DNA of 32,419 nt from a virus. Within the stretch, counting starts at the first letter, position 1, and the number at the start of each line of letters is the position of its first letter. The DNA is taken from the IMG/VR virus record IMGVR_UViG_3300011115_000084, positions 1 through 32,419 of that record. One strand, written 5' to 3'. A program made the translations under genes and the position numbers. Of this stretch, positions 5,324 through 12,813 are shown piece by piece. A model generated the notes under the pieces. That model was not told where the DNA came from, ran no database searches, and saw only the letters and a program-made list of their open reading frames with translations.

Positions 5324-5802
5324 ACAGAGAAGACATTATTCGCATGGCACGAGAGGCGGGGTTTGAATCCAACTCTTTGGGAATTACCTACACAAGCGGT
5401 AGGCTCTCAGAATTGCTTGAACACTTTGCCGCCCTTGTCGCTTCTGCCGAGCGTAATCGCACATGGACACAAACCCATTGGACTGAATACGAACACGCAA
5501 TAGTTGCTAAAGAACGCGAAAACACAAACAACGCATACAAGGAGCGCAATCAGTTGGTCGCCTTGTTGTCTACTGTGTTTCCATCAGGCAAAGCCAAAAC
5601 TGCAATTGATGGCTGGGATGAGGCTTGGCATGGTTGCGTTTACATTGACTTCCCGTGGGGTCAGGCATCTTGGCACTACCACACCGATGATGGGTGGATG
5701 TTTGAACATCTGCCACCATACAAAAAGCAATGGGACGGACACACTACAGAAGCCAAATATGCGGCTATTGCTAACGCCATCCGAGCAAGGGGACAAGCAT
5801 GA
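5320..5802 (+). CDS. Hypothetical modular protein with aromatic C-terminal domain
   Basis: This 160-aa protein has three parts. The N-terminal module (REDIIRMAREAGFES, LSELLEHFAALVASAERN) is widespread in phages of Gram-negative hosts. A charged helix follows at about 57-82. The aromatic domain (WDEAWHGCVYIDFPWGQASW, then HYHTDDGWMFEHLPPYKKQW) recurs in phage proteins of unknown function. It ends AIANAIRARGQA, the same terminus as the protein at 3001. The start overlaps the previous stop and has AAGGAG. Confidence 0.65.
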   Translation: MNREDIIRMAREAGFESNSLGITYTSGRLSELLEHFAALVASAERNRTWTQTHWTEYEHAIVAKERENTNNAYKERNQLVALLSTVFPSGKAKTAIDGWDEAWHGCVYIDFPWGQASWHYHTDDGWMFEHLPPYKKQWDGHTTEAKYAAIANAIRARGQA

Positions 5803-6053
5803 GCATTTCCACTACGGACAAATACGAATTGGTACTGCATAACGTACCAATGTGTGCGGGGTGCAACAAGCCAGTCGAGCGTGTTGAGTCTAGATACAGA
5901 TTTGAATTGGCGGCAAAGCATTTCCGTGTGTACTGCCACGGCGATATGGAGGAGGCGATGCTTGACGATGTGACCATTGAAGACTGCGCTAGCGTTCAGT
6001 TTGGTCAAGCATTTATTGACAAGTTACCGCAAAAACAACTGGAGCAAAAATGA
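5799..6053 (+). CDS. Hypothetical protein with CxxC motif
   Basis: This 84-aa protein carries MCAGCNKPVERVESRYRFEL (residues about 18-37) and later VYCHGDMEE. The CxxC plus Cys-His spacing suggests a small zinc-binding fold. The rest is acidic. The start overlaps the previous stop (ATGA), and the stop overlaps the next ATG. No family or function recognised. Confidence 0.6.
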   Translation: MSISTTDKYELVLHNVPMCAGCNKPVERVESRYRFELAAKHFRVYCHGDMEEAMLDDVTIEDCASVQFGQAFIDKLPQKQLEQK

Positions 6054-6253
6054 AAACTGACGAAGACGAAGCCTTTGACGCAATCAAAGCAGTGACCGGC
6101 TGGCGCAAGCGGTTGATCTTGAGGACTTGGTTTAGCGATGACGAATTTATTGACCGGGATGCATCAGCAGCCGACATCCAGCACCACAAGAATGTCTGCC
6201 CACCTTGTACAAATCACTGCAACCAAGGCCGAGAATGTCCGGCAAGAAAATAG
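6050..6253 (+). CDS. Hypothetical protein with Cys-rich C-terminus
   Basis: This 67-aa protein has an acidic N-terminus (KTDEDEAFDAIKAVTGWRKR) and a C-terminal cluster HHKNVCPPCTNHCNQGRECP containing four Cys and several His, very likely a zinc- or iron-binding knuckle. Its last 19 bp overlap the following gene. Function unknown. Confidence 0.6.
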   Translation: MKTDEDEAFDAIKAVTGWRKRLILRTWFSDDEFIDRDASAADIQHHKNVCPPCTNHCNQGRECPARK

Positions 6254-6414
6254 AGCATTGGTCGTGCATAGAGGAGCATATTGTCCTTAATGCACCCAAT
6301 AGGGCGCAGGCTTACAAACAACTGCATTTGGAAGGGTTCAAGCGAACCCAGAACGCTACTTGGGCTAAGTACCGCAAACTCAGGCGTATGGCCGTGTCCC
6401 TGACTTGTCAATGA
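6235..6414 (+). CDS. Small protein, possible helix-turn-helix; last early gene
   Basis: This 59-aa basic protein is read from ATG 6235 inside the previous gene. The segment EEHIVLNAPNRAQAYKQLHL followed by KRTQNATWAKYRKLRR resembles a small DNA-binding helix pair, but the match is loose. Its 3' end overlaps the convergent endopeptidase gene by 35 bp, so it closes the plus-strand early cluster. No obvious terminator separates the two convergent units. Confidence 0.5.
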   Translation: MSGKKIEHWSCIEEHIVLNAPNRAQAYKQLHLEGFKRTQNATWAKYRKLRRMAVSLTCQ

Positions 6415-6811
6415 TGAGCGCTTGACGGCGGGGCGCTGCCTCTGGGGTGTTTGGGATGCTCAGATGCGTCCAGCGGTCAAACTCTCTAATGATTTGATCG
6501 TAGGCAAGACCTGACGCAATAATCGTCTGTACGACTTGATCTGGGGTCAGTTCAGGGACTCGGATGTCCACAGCAGTACCAAGCCGATGCTGAGAAGTAT
6601 CACGGCTACCCACTGCATCATTAACCAGCTTTGATCTGAAAGCTGAATTAACCATAATTGGACGGCCTCCCAAGAGGGCTTTAACTTCTTCAAGGAATTG
6701 CGCAAGTCGTTTAAGGTTTTCATATTCGGCCTCATTAGGTACGTTGTCGAACTCACGGTGATCCGTGTGGGTCAGTTCCGCAAGGGAGAAGTGCTTACTT
6801 AGCTGCGACAT
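6380..6811 (-). CDS. Endolysin: M15-family peptidase (peptidoglycan endopeptidase)
   Basis: This 143-aa protein is a zinc peptidase of the M15 (VanY/Ply) type that cuts peptidoglycan stem peptides. It shows KHFSLAELTHTDHREFDNVP at the N-terminus, INSAFR-like VNSAFRSKLVN, the metal-binding pair H75 and D82 in SQHRLGTAVDIRV, and the distal H116 in RWTHLSI. I chose ATG 6811 because AGAAGG precedes it; the frame opens upstream to 6826. It has no signal peptide or membrane anchor, so release depends on the adjacent holin gene, which it overlaps by 17 bp. It is the last gene of the late unit. Confidence 0.9.
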   Translation of the reverse strand: MSQLSKHFSLAELTHTDHREFDNVPNEAEYENLKRLAQFLEEVKALLGGRPIMVNSAFRSKLVNDAVGSRDTSQHRLGTAVDIRVPELTPDQVVQTIIASGLAYDQIIREFDRWTHLSIPNTPEAAPRRQALIIDKSGTRPYA

Positions 6812-7181
6812 TGTTGACCTTCTCAAATGTGCGTAAGCCGCCCAGCCCCAGCATACCCATCATCAACTGCCACAAGTTCTCGTCAAGGCCGGGGAAGGTG
6901 AGGGCGGGGTAGAAGGCGGTAATGAACGGGCGCACAAGATACTGATAGCACATCGCCAAGGCGCAGACCCATCCGATTGCTGGACGCCAGCCGCTAACGA
7001 ATATGCTACTGCTTGCCGCCTCGACTTTGTTGATCTCGGTCTGGGCAGTCATGGCAGCGAGTTCACCCGATTGCTGTAGCTTCATCAGCTCAAGCCGCGC
7101 CGCATCTTGGGCAGCGGGGTCAGGGATCAGGCGTGAGATCAGCGTGTTGCCTATCCCAAGAATTGCGTCTAGTCCGATCAT
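6795..7181 (-). CDS. Holin, 3-TM type
   Basis: This 128-aa protein matches the three-transmembrane phage holin family (GTA_holin_3TM). It has an N-terminal segment IGLDAILGIGNTLISRLIP and a charged middle with Gln/Glu/Lys. The characteristic FVSGWRPAIGWVCALAMCYQ leads into YLVRPFITAFYPALTF, and a last hydrophobic stretch QLMMGMLGLGGLRTFEKV follows. Such proteins make holes in the inner membrane to release endolysin. It lies directly upstream of the peptidase and overlaps the preceding membrane gene by 4 bp (ATGA). Confidence 0.88.
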   Translation of the reverse strand: MIGLDAILGIGNTLISRLIPDPAAQDAARLELMKLQQSGELAAMTAQTEINKVEAASSSIFVSGWRPAIGWVCALAMCYQYLVRPFITAFYPALTFPGLDENLWQLMMGMLGLGGLRTFEKVNNVAAK

Positions 7182-7402
7182 TTGTCTGCTTTGCTGTCCA
7201 GTTTGTCAAATATCTTGCCTAGCATATCTCGGATGTCTTTGATGTCAGCACGGTAGTCATCTCGCCCAACGTACTGGGACGGCATATTTCTCACATCGCT
7301 GTCGAGCCGGTCCAGCGCAACGTAGATTCTGTTGAGAATCCATCCACCAAAGAACCCTGCGCCTGCCACAGCCAAGTTAAAGAATATCTGGTAATCCATC
7401 AT
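7178..7402 (-). CDS. Small membrane-anchored lysis-cassette protein
   Basis: This 74-aa protein has one N-terminal membrane segment (FFNLAVAGAGFFGGWILNRI, residues about 7-26). A charged, probably coiled-coil tail follows (DDYRADIKDIRDMLGKIFDK). The layout resembles small phage lysis or spanin-type inner-membrane proteins, but no lipobox partner is seen, so the function is open. It overlaps both neighbours as ATGA and is co-transcribed with the holin and peptidase. Confidence 0.7.
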   Translation of the reverse strand: MMDYQIFFNLAVAGAGFFGGWILNRIYVALDRLDSDVRNMPSQYVGRDDYRADIKDIRDMLGKIFDKLDSKADK

Positions 7403-9213
7403 GGTGCTAATGCGTTTTTAGATTTAGCTGTTGGAGCTAATGCGTTGAAATTAACAGCTTCTTCAACTTTTTTGCCAAGTGATTGTTTGCGTGCTGCTTC
7501 AGCGGCCATGCTGGTAAACGGCAACTTTGTTTTTTCAAGTGCATCAAAAACCCGAACCATTGCGCTTGCTGTATTGGAATAATTCACAGCACCAGGTGGT
7601 TTGACCAAGGCATCTTTAACCGTGTCTCTCAAATCAATGATCTGGTCACGGCCAGTCTTGCCAAACAAATAAGACAGCTTGCCTTCACGGTCCAAGTTAT
7701 CAATGGTTGTTTTGAGTTTTGCAAATGACAACTCGCCACTTGCGTTTTTAGTTAATTGGTCTTTCATGTGCTGGATGGTCTGACCTTGAACCTCGGCCCA
7801 AGCCTGTTGTCCCTGTGGCCCAGCCTTCTTCAATAGCACTGCCACATTTTGCATCTGTTCTTTGCTGCCGTCCAAGACAATGTGCCTAAACACATCATCA
7901 AGCGCAACTTTGCGGTCTGCATAACCGGCCTTTTTACCAAGCAACTCAGCAACCCTAAAGTTATCGTCAAATTGGTTTGCAAGTTCTTTTCTTTGTGTTC
8001 TTGCAGCTTTGTACAGATCACCACCAGCACCCTCAGTTACTTGGTCAAGGACGTTTTTAATGTCCTTCATGTATTTGCCAGATGTCTCGCCAGGCTTGCC
8101 TAACTTATTGGCGACTTGATAAATTGACTCAATATCGTCAATGGTTACCTGACCATTTTTTAATTCTTTAAACGCTTTTAATTTGGCGCTGATTGAATTG
8201 ATCTCTGGCACTGAAAGCGCCTCTGCTGCAAGACTTGTTAAATAATCGTCTATGGGTTTTGTATCAACAACTGCTTTAGTTTCGTTGGCCTTTCTTGCCT
8301 TTTGATAAGCTACATCAACTTTGTTAATTTTAGCCTCGTAAGCACTGACCAACTCTTTGTCAAGCAGAGTGCCTAATTTTCGGTAGGATTCTGAGTCAGA
8401 CAAAGCACCCTGTGCGCCTGTCTCTTCTGCCATTCTGTCCATGCGGTTCAAAATATCAGTCTTTTGTGCAGCCTTGGCCTCAAGCAACGGTTTGCCAACT
8501 GTCTCTGGGAAATTCTTGGCTGTTTCCGATTCAAACTGTAACTGGCCAAGGTTTTGTTGTTGTTCGCCTTTGAGTAGTCTGATGCCTTGGCGCTGCGCTC
8601 TCTCGGCCCTCAAGATGTCTTCTTGAGTAGTGGCTGCACCCATGCCCACCATTTGTTTTTCTGCTGGAGTTACTGCTTTAATTGCCTTCTGAACTGGGAT
8701 CATCGCTTTTTGCACATAAGGGGTCGCAGCAATTTTTGCTTGTATAGCGGTGGCTGGAGCCAAAGCATTGAGTATTGTTCCGGTGCTGCCAAATGTTGGC
8801 GGCAACGCATTTAAAGCATTGCCCATCATGTTCACAATCTCTGGGCCAGTCTCGGTCCGAGGTTGGTAAAACTGGGCCGCTGCCGTGCGTGCAGCTTCTT
8901 CACCAGCGGCCTTGCCCTGTGGCGTGCCATAGCCGCCCAAAGCCTCGCCGTACATTTTTGCAAATGGGGAAACAATTGCTCTGCCAAGGCCACCAGCAAG
9001 AATGGCCGGAGTTTCAATAGCACCCATGATGCGGTCTTGCAAACCAATTTGTGGGGCAGGTGGCGTGATTATCCCCGGCGCTCTTGGTATCTGGGATGCA
9101 CCTGTAGGTTTCCAAGTTGATGCCGCAAAAGCAATAGCATCTTGCTCTGTGGCCCCATCTGGCGCATCAACCAAAATAATTGATCCATCCGGAGCATTAA
9201 CATTAAAGCGCAT
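7399..9213 (-). CDS. Putative internal virion / DNA-ejection protein
   Basis: This 604-aa protein is largely helical. The N-terminus (FNVNAPDGSIILVDAPDGAT followed by EQDAIAFAAS) carries a short module common in phage internal virion proteins. A Pro/Ala-rich segment and a hydrophobic Gly/Ala-rich region (about 50-190) precede a long helical body. In P22-like order, the genes after the tail hub encode proteins ejected with the DNA, and this is the third and last of three such genes. No lytic transglycosylase motif is visible. The role comes mainly from position, size and composition. Confidence 0.6.
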   Translation of the reverse strand: MRFNVNAPDGSIILVDAPDGATEQDAIAFAASTWKPTGASQIPRAPGIITPPAPQIGLQDRIMGAIETPAILAGGLGRAIVSPFAKMYGEALGGYGTPQGKAAGEEAARTAAAQFYQPRTETGPEIVNMMGNALNALPPTFGSTGTILNALAPATAIQAKIAATPYVQKAMIPVQKAIKAVTPAEKQMVGMGAATTQEDILRAERAQRQGIRLLKGEQQQNLGQLQFESETAKNFPETVGKPLLEAKAAQKTDILNRMDRMAEETGAQGALSDSESYRKLGTLLDKELVSAYEAKINKVDVAYQKARKANETKAVVDTKPIDDYLTSLAAEALSVPEINSISAKLKAFKELKNGQVTIDDIESIYQVANKLGKPGETSGKYMKDIKNVLDQVTEGAGGDLYKAARTQRKELANQFDDNFRVAELLGKKAGYADRKVALDDVFRHIVLDGSKEQMQNVAVLLKKAGPQGQQAWAEVQGQTIQHMKDQLTKNASGELSFAKLKTTIDNLDREGKLSYLFGKTGRDQIIDLRDTVKDALVKPPGAVNYSNTASAMVRVFDALEKTKLPFTSMAAEAARKQSLGKKVEEAVNFNALAPTAKSKNALAP

Positions 9214-9223
9214 GATATTTGCC

Positions 9224-10855
9224 CTATTGTGACGCAGGTATGCTAAAGCCTGGGAAACTTGGATGAGTTATTGCTTTGGCAGATAGTGCAGTAGATTGCG
9301 GCTTTGCATATTGGTCAATGTATTTTCTGCCTTCACTTGTGGTTGATATTTTCATACCCTCAATTGCACGTTCTCTAGCACTTCGTTTTTGATCCATGAC
9401 TGGCTTTTCTTCACCAATTAACGGAAAAAACTCTTGAACAGTATTTGAAAGTTCAGATGGCCCAAATGCCGCCCCAGATGTTTTTCTCAAATAAGCAATA
9501 GCAAATGATATTTGCGCTTGTGCCAATTTAGCTTGGTCATTTGTAATTCCACCTAATGACGATGTAATTTGACGCATTGCAGATTCAGCAGAATTTGCTG
9601 CGTTTTCACCTTTGCCAAAGAAATCAGGAGAAAGTCTTGCAAGACCTTTCATAACTTCAGCACCCACATGAGGCTTGACCACGCCTTTCTTTTCCAAGTC
9701 GGACATAGTGTTATGTGCTTGCGCCATAGCGCCGCCAAACATTGCCGCATTGCTTTGAGTTTCTGTCATTTGAGTACCCTTACCCTGCACCGGCGTGCCA
9801 GGTGTACCAACAGGTGGTACGCCAACAGGTGGTGTAACGGCAGCAGGTGGTGTAACGGCAGCAGGGGCAGTCTGGTCAAGCACGCTGGTCATGCCTGGAA
9901 TGGCAGGCGCACGCTGACCAGGAATGCCAGCGCCTTGGCGCATGATGCTTGGTGCAGCAGCCGGTGCAGGGGCGCTAGGGATGCCAGCCGGTGCAGGGAC
10001 AATACCAGTCTGACCATAGACCACTGGAGTTGCTTTTTGAGTTCTTGTATTAACTGCAAGCAATGTCCCATCCCCATTTTCATGGATTGACATTGTTGGA
10101 TTATCTTTTTCCCATTTAAATTTGGTTTGGTCAAATTGAAGGCGTTGTTTTGCTCTTGCGTCTGCCAACAAATCACCAGGTGTTGCGGTCATTGCTACTT
10201 CACTACCAGGCACTACAGTAGCGCCACCAAACCCCAGACCTGGGGTAGACAATAACCGAGTTAATGCGCCAGTTCCTTGAGCAGTAACAGAAGGTTTGTT
10301 TTGTTTAATAAATTCCTCAATGCCCAAAGCATTTTTAGCTTTCCATTCTTGAAATTTAGCCGGGTCTTGAGGTATTTGTCTTACTGCTTCTTCAAACGGC
10401 ATTTGCGCCATAAGAGGACCAAGCACGGGGTGATTGTATTGTTTATCTAACCAATTAACAGCGGAATCGTAATTATTAACATTAGTTAATTGTTTTTTAA
10501 ATTGTTCAGATACATCGTTTTGCAACTTAGGTGTTTGTGCCGATATTTCACCGCGCAATTTTTCTTGCGTTAAGCCTGCGGCTTGAGCTTCCTGTTGCGC
10601 TTTAAACGCCGCCATGCCTGGTGCGCCATATTGAACAGCAGTTGTAAAATCTAATTTAAAACCCGGTTGTTGTGCCGCAGCGTACAAACTTCTTTGTTGC
10701 TCATCCGCACGTTGGGCTGAACTTAACTGATACTGCGCCAAGGCGTTCTGATTTTGGGCGTTTTGAATCTGTGAGACTTGCGCAAGTTGGTTCATCGGGT
10801 TAGGCAATTCGCCCATGCCCCGATAGCCCATAATGATTGATGGATCGAATGCCAT
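9224..10855 (-). CDS. Putative internal virion / DNA-ejection protein
   Basis: This 543-aa protein has a Gln/Asn/Ala-rich helical N-terminus (QLAQVSQIQNAQNQNALAQY) and a Pro/Ala/Val-rich linker with tandem repeats around residues 285-365. A conserved-looking C-terminal domain contains AQISFAIAYLRKTSGAAFGP, then SELSNTVQEFFPLIGEEKPV and QKRSARERAIEGM. That last pattern (Arg-Lys/Glu-Ser-Gly-Ala-Ala, then a Phe-Pro and a QK..R motif) is frequent in phage internal virion proteins. It lies between two other candidate ejection genes. The exact P22 counterpart (gp7, gp20 or gp16) cannot be assigned by eye. Confidence 0.62.
   Translation of the reverse strand: MAFDPSIIMGYRGMGELPNPMNQLAQVSQIQNAQNQNALAQYQLSSAQRADEQQRSLYAAAQQPGFKLDFTTAVQYGAPGMAAFKAQQEAQAAGLTQEKLRGEISAQTPKLQNDVSEQFKKQLTNVNNYDSAVNWLDKQYNHPVLGPLMAQMPFEEAVRQIPQDPAKFQEWKAKNALGIEEFIKQNKPSVTAQGTGALTRLLSTPGLGFGGATVVPGSEVAMTATPGDLLADARAKQRLQFDQTKFKWEKDNPTMSIHENGDGTLLAVNTRTQKATPVVYGQTGIVPAPAGIPSAPAPAAAPSIMRQGAGIPGQRAPAIPGMTSVLDQTAPAAVTPPAAVTPPVGVPPVGTPGTPVQGKGTQMTETQSNAAMFGGAMAQAHNTMSDLEKKGVVKPHVGAEVMKGLARLSPDFFGKGENAANSAESAMRQITSSLGGITNDQAKLAQAQISFAIAYLRKTSGAAFGPSELSNTVQEFFPLIGEEKPVMDQKRSARERAIEGMKISTTSEGRKYIDQYAKPQSTALSAKAITHPSFPGFSIPASQ
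9826..9861 (-). repeat. Two tandem 18-bp repeats in the ejection-type gene
   Basis: CAGGTGGTGTAACGGCAG occurs at 9826-9843 and again at 9844-9861, with a degenerate copy just before (9811-9825). They encode the Thr/Pro/Pro/Ala/Val linker of the protein at 9224-10855. Such in-frame repeats usually come from slippage and can change linker length. Confidence 0.75.
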
Positions 10856-10857
10856 TT

Positions 10858-11952
10858 TTATCTCCCGTAGCCAGATTGACGCACCGCAGTAGCCAAGTCT
10901 TGGTTAGCGTTGTAATTCAAATACTGACCTAAGCCGCTAGCCAAAGCATTAGCGCCGCCCATTGTGCCAGCAGCTTGTGCGCCGCCGATGTTGGTCAAGC
11001 CTTGCGCAGCCTGCGTGCCGTAGTTACCCGCAGCATTAGCCTGACCCGCAGCAGAGGCTTGGCCTGTGTTGATCAAGGACTGGTACGGTGCAAGTTTGGC
11101 CGCACGCTCGGTCTGATAGCGGTTAAAAGCATTTTGATACTCTTGCGATGCCGCTTCTTGGCCGTAGGCTGCAATGCGCTTGCCTGTACCGCCAGAGAGC
11201 AACCCGCCACGGGCCGCAGCGCTGCGCTCTAGCGCCTTTTGACCTTCAGACAGTCTGAACGCATAACCGGGGTCTGCTTGGAACTGGCTCGTCCCAAACG
11301 GGGTGTAATCAGCCATGCCTTGGAACTTACTAAGCGCATTCACGCCTGCCGCAGAGTAGGGCTGCAAGTCAGCACGTTGCTGCTGGTATTGCTGGGCCAG
11401 CAATTGGTTAGCTTGTTGCTGGGCCGCAGCTTGTGTATTGGCCGCTGACTTGGCAGCGCCTGCGCCGATCAATGAACTGCCCAATATTGCGCCCGGAACT
11501 AGATAATTGCTTGCTGCCCCAGCTAGATTGTTTAAAAAGCCGCCGCCAGCCGCCGCGCCGCCGCCGCCTGTGATTGACGCATCGCCAAGCGTATATGACG
11601 CAGGAACATAATTACCATAAGCATCCATAGCAGCTCCTGGGGCACTTGACATGGCCGCCGCATCAGTACCGACTAATCCAGCAGCGTCTGCGCCGCCGGT
11701 AAACATCCCCGTAAGTTTGTCGTAGCCAGTACCATAATTGGAAAAATTACCCGCGCCGCCCATATCGGTTGGCAGGCCACCATAAACGCCAGATCCAAGT
11801 TGAGCTACTTTGCCCAAATCTGAACTTAGATTTTTTTGCGCGCCTTTACTAACAAGTTGAGAAGATACAAGTGACGAACCGGGCAAAACAACATTCCCTG
11901 CTATCACCGCTACTGATTCAACAGCGTCCCGTAGTTTAGTCCAAAAGCTCAT
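10858..11952 (-). CDS. DNA-transfer / ejection-type virion protein
   Basis: This 364-aa protein is rich in Gly, Ala and Gln. After a hydrophobic Gly-rich middle (LVPGAILGSSLIGAGAAKSA, about 150-170) comes a long helix with Gln repeats. Then follows FQADPGYAFRLSEGQKALER with SAAARGGLLSGGTGKRIAAY, a segment widely seen in phage proteins annotated as DNA transfer or tail-assembly proteins. It is the first gene after the tail hub and fibre genes in a P22-like order, consistent with entry into the host with the genome. That role is inferred from context. Confidence 0.65.
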   Translation of the reverse strand: MSFWTKLRDAVESVAVIAGNVVLPGSSLVSSQLVSKGAQKNLSSDLGKVAQLGSGVYGGLPTDMGGAGNFSNYGTGYDKLTGMFTGGADAAGLVGTDAAAMSSAPGAAMDAYGNYVPASYTLGDASITGGGGAAAGGGFLNNLAGAASNYLVPGAILGSSLIGAGAAKSAANTQAAAQQQANQLLAQQYQQQRADLQPYSAAGVNALSKFQGMADYTPFGTSQFQADPGYAFRLSEGQKALERSAAARGGLLSGGTGKRIAAYGQEAASQEYQNAFNRYQTERAAKLAPYQSLINTGQASAAGQANAAGNYGTQAAQGLTNIGGAQAAGTMGGANALASGLGQYLNYNANQDLATAVRQSGYGR

Positions 11953-11956
11953 AGTA

Positions 11957-12811
11957 TTACTCCAGTAACAAGCAGTTATTGGCCGCTGCTTGCATTATTA
12001 ACCAATTCGTGCCATCTGACACCAAAGTTGCCCAATTTCCGGGCACACCCAATAAAATATCCACCGCTGCTGCGCCGCCGATACGGGGCACAACATTGGC
12101 TGACGCAGACACCAACGTCTGCGTCTGGTAGTTCAAGAAAGTCACCGCACGCCCAGGCCAACTCGCCGCCGCAGGCAGCGTCACCGTGCAAGTTGACGTT
12201 GACTTGTTGTTGATCACCCAGTTCTCAGTCGCCGCAAGTGTGAAATCCGCTGTCTTGGTAACCGGAGCTGATGTGGCGCTGGACGCAATCGTCACCGCCC
12301 CCGCCCCGTTTGTCACCGTAATGCCTGCGCCAGCAGTCAAAGTTGACTTGGCTAGGGTATTGCCTGTGGTATTGCCAATCAACAACTGCCCGTCCGTGTA
12401 ACTGATCTGGCCCGTGCCGCCGTTGTTCACATCTAGCGTGCCAGCCAGCACCACAGCCCCTGTCGTGGGCGTAGCGGGTGTCAGGCCAGTAGCACCTGCA
12501 CTGAAGCTCGTAACGCCGCTGGAGGCGATTGTGATCGTTCCGGGGCCGTTGGTAATCGCTATTCCCGTGCCTGCGGTCAGATTGTTGACATCGTAGGCCG
12601 TCCCTGTGCCGATCAGCAGTTGGCCAGCCGCCGGTATGACATCCGTTCCAGTACCGCCGTTGATGATGGGGGTAATCCCTAGACCGCTACCTGTGATGGT
12701 GTAGAGGTTGTAGAAAAACCGATACCACGCCACCGACATTGTATTCGTGCGCTCATCAATGAGGGGCACACGAGGCGCAATAATCTGCGTGATGTTAGGC
12801 GTTGTTGCCAT
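11957..12811 (-). CDS. Putative fibre-type virion protein
   Basis: This 284-aa protein has an N-terminal segment (IIAPRVPLIDERTNTMSVAW, YRFFYNLYTITG) typical of small phage proteins that attach to the virion. Glycine/threonine repeats follow, with the unit LTAGTGIAITNGPGTITIAS repeated as LTAGAGITVTNGAGAVTIAS. The C-terminal domain (AVTFLNYQTQ, LVSDGTNWLIM) is beta-rich and common in phage tail proteins. ATG 12811 is 3 nt past the previous stop; a TTG at 12817 would add two residues. Probably trimeric, but receptor binding is not shown. Confidence 0.65.
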   Translation of the reverse strand: MATTPNITQIIAPRVPLIDERTNTMSVAWYRFFYNLYTITGSGLGITPIINGGTGTDVIPAAGQLLIGTGTAYDVNNLTAGTGIAITNGPGTITIASSGVTSFSAGATGLTPATPTTGAVVLAGTLDVNNGGTGQISYTDGQLLIGNTTGNTLAKSTLTAGAGITVTNGAGAVTIASSATSAPVTKTADFTLAATENWVINNKSTSTCTVTLPAAASWPGRAVTFLNYQTQTLVSASANVVPRIGGAAAVDILLGVPGNWATLVSDGTNWLIMQAAANNCLLLE

Positions 12812-12813
12812 GC

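Noticed and set aside
9826-9861. Short tandem repeat considered as a CRISPR-like array
   Set aside because: Only two full copies with no spacers, in frame inside a coding linker.
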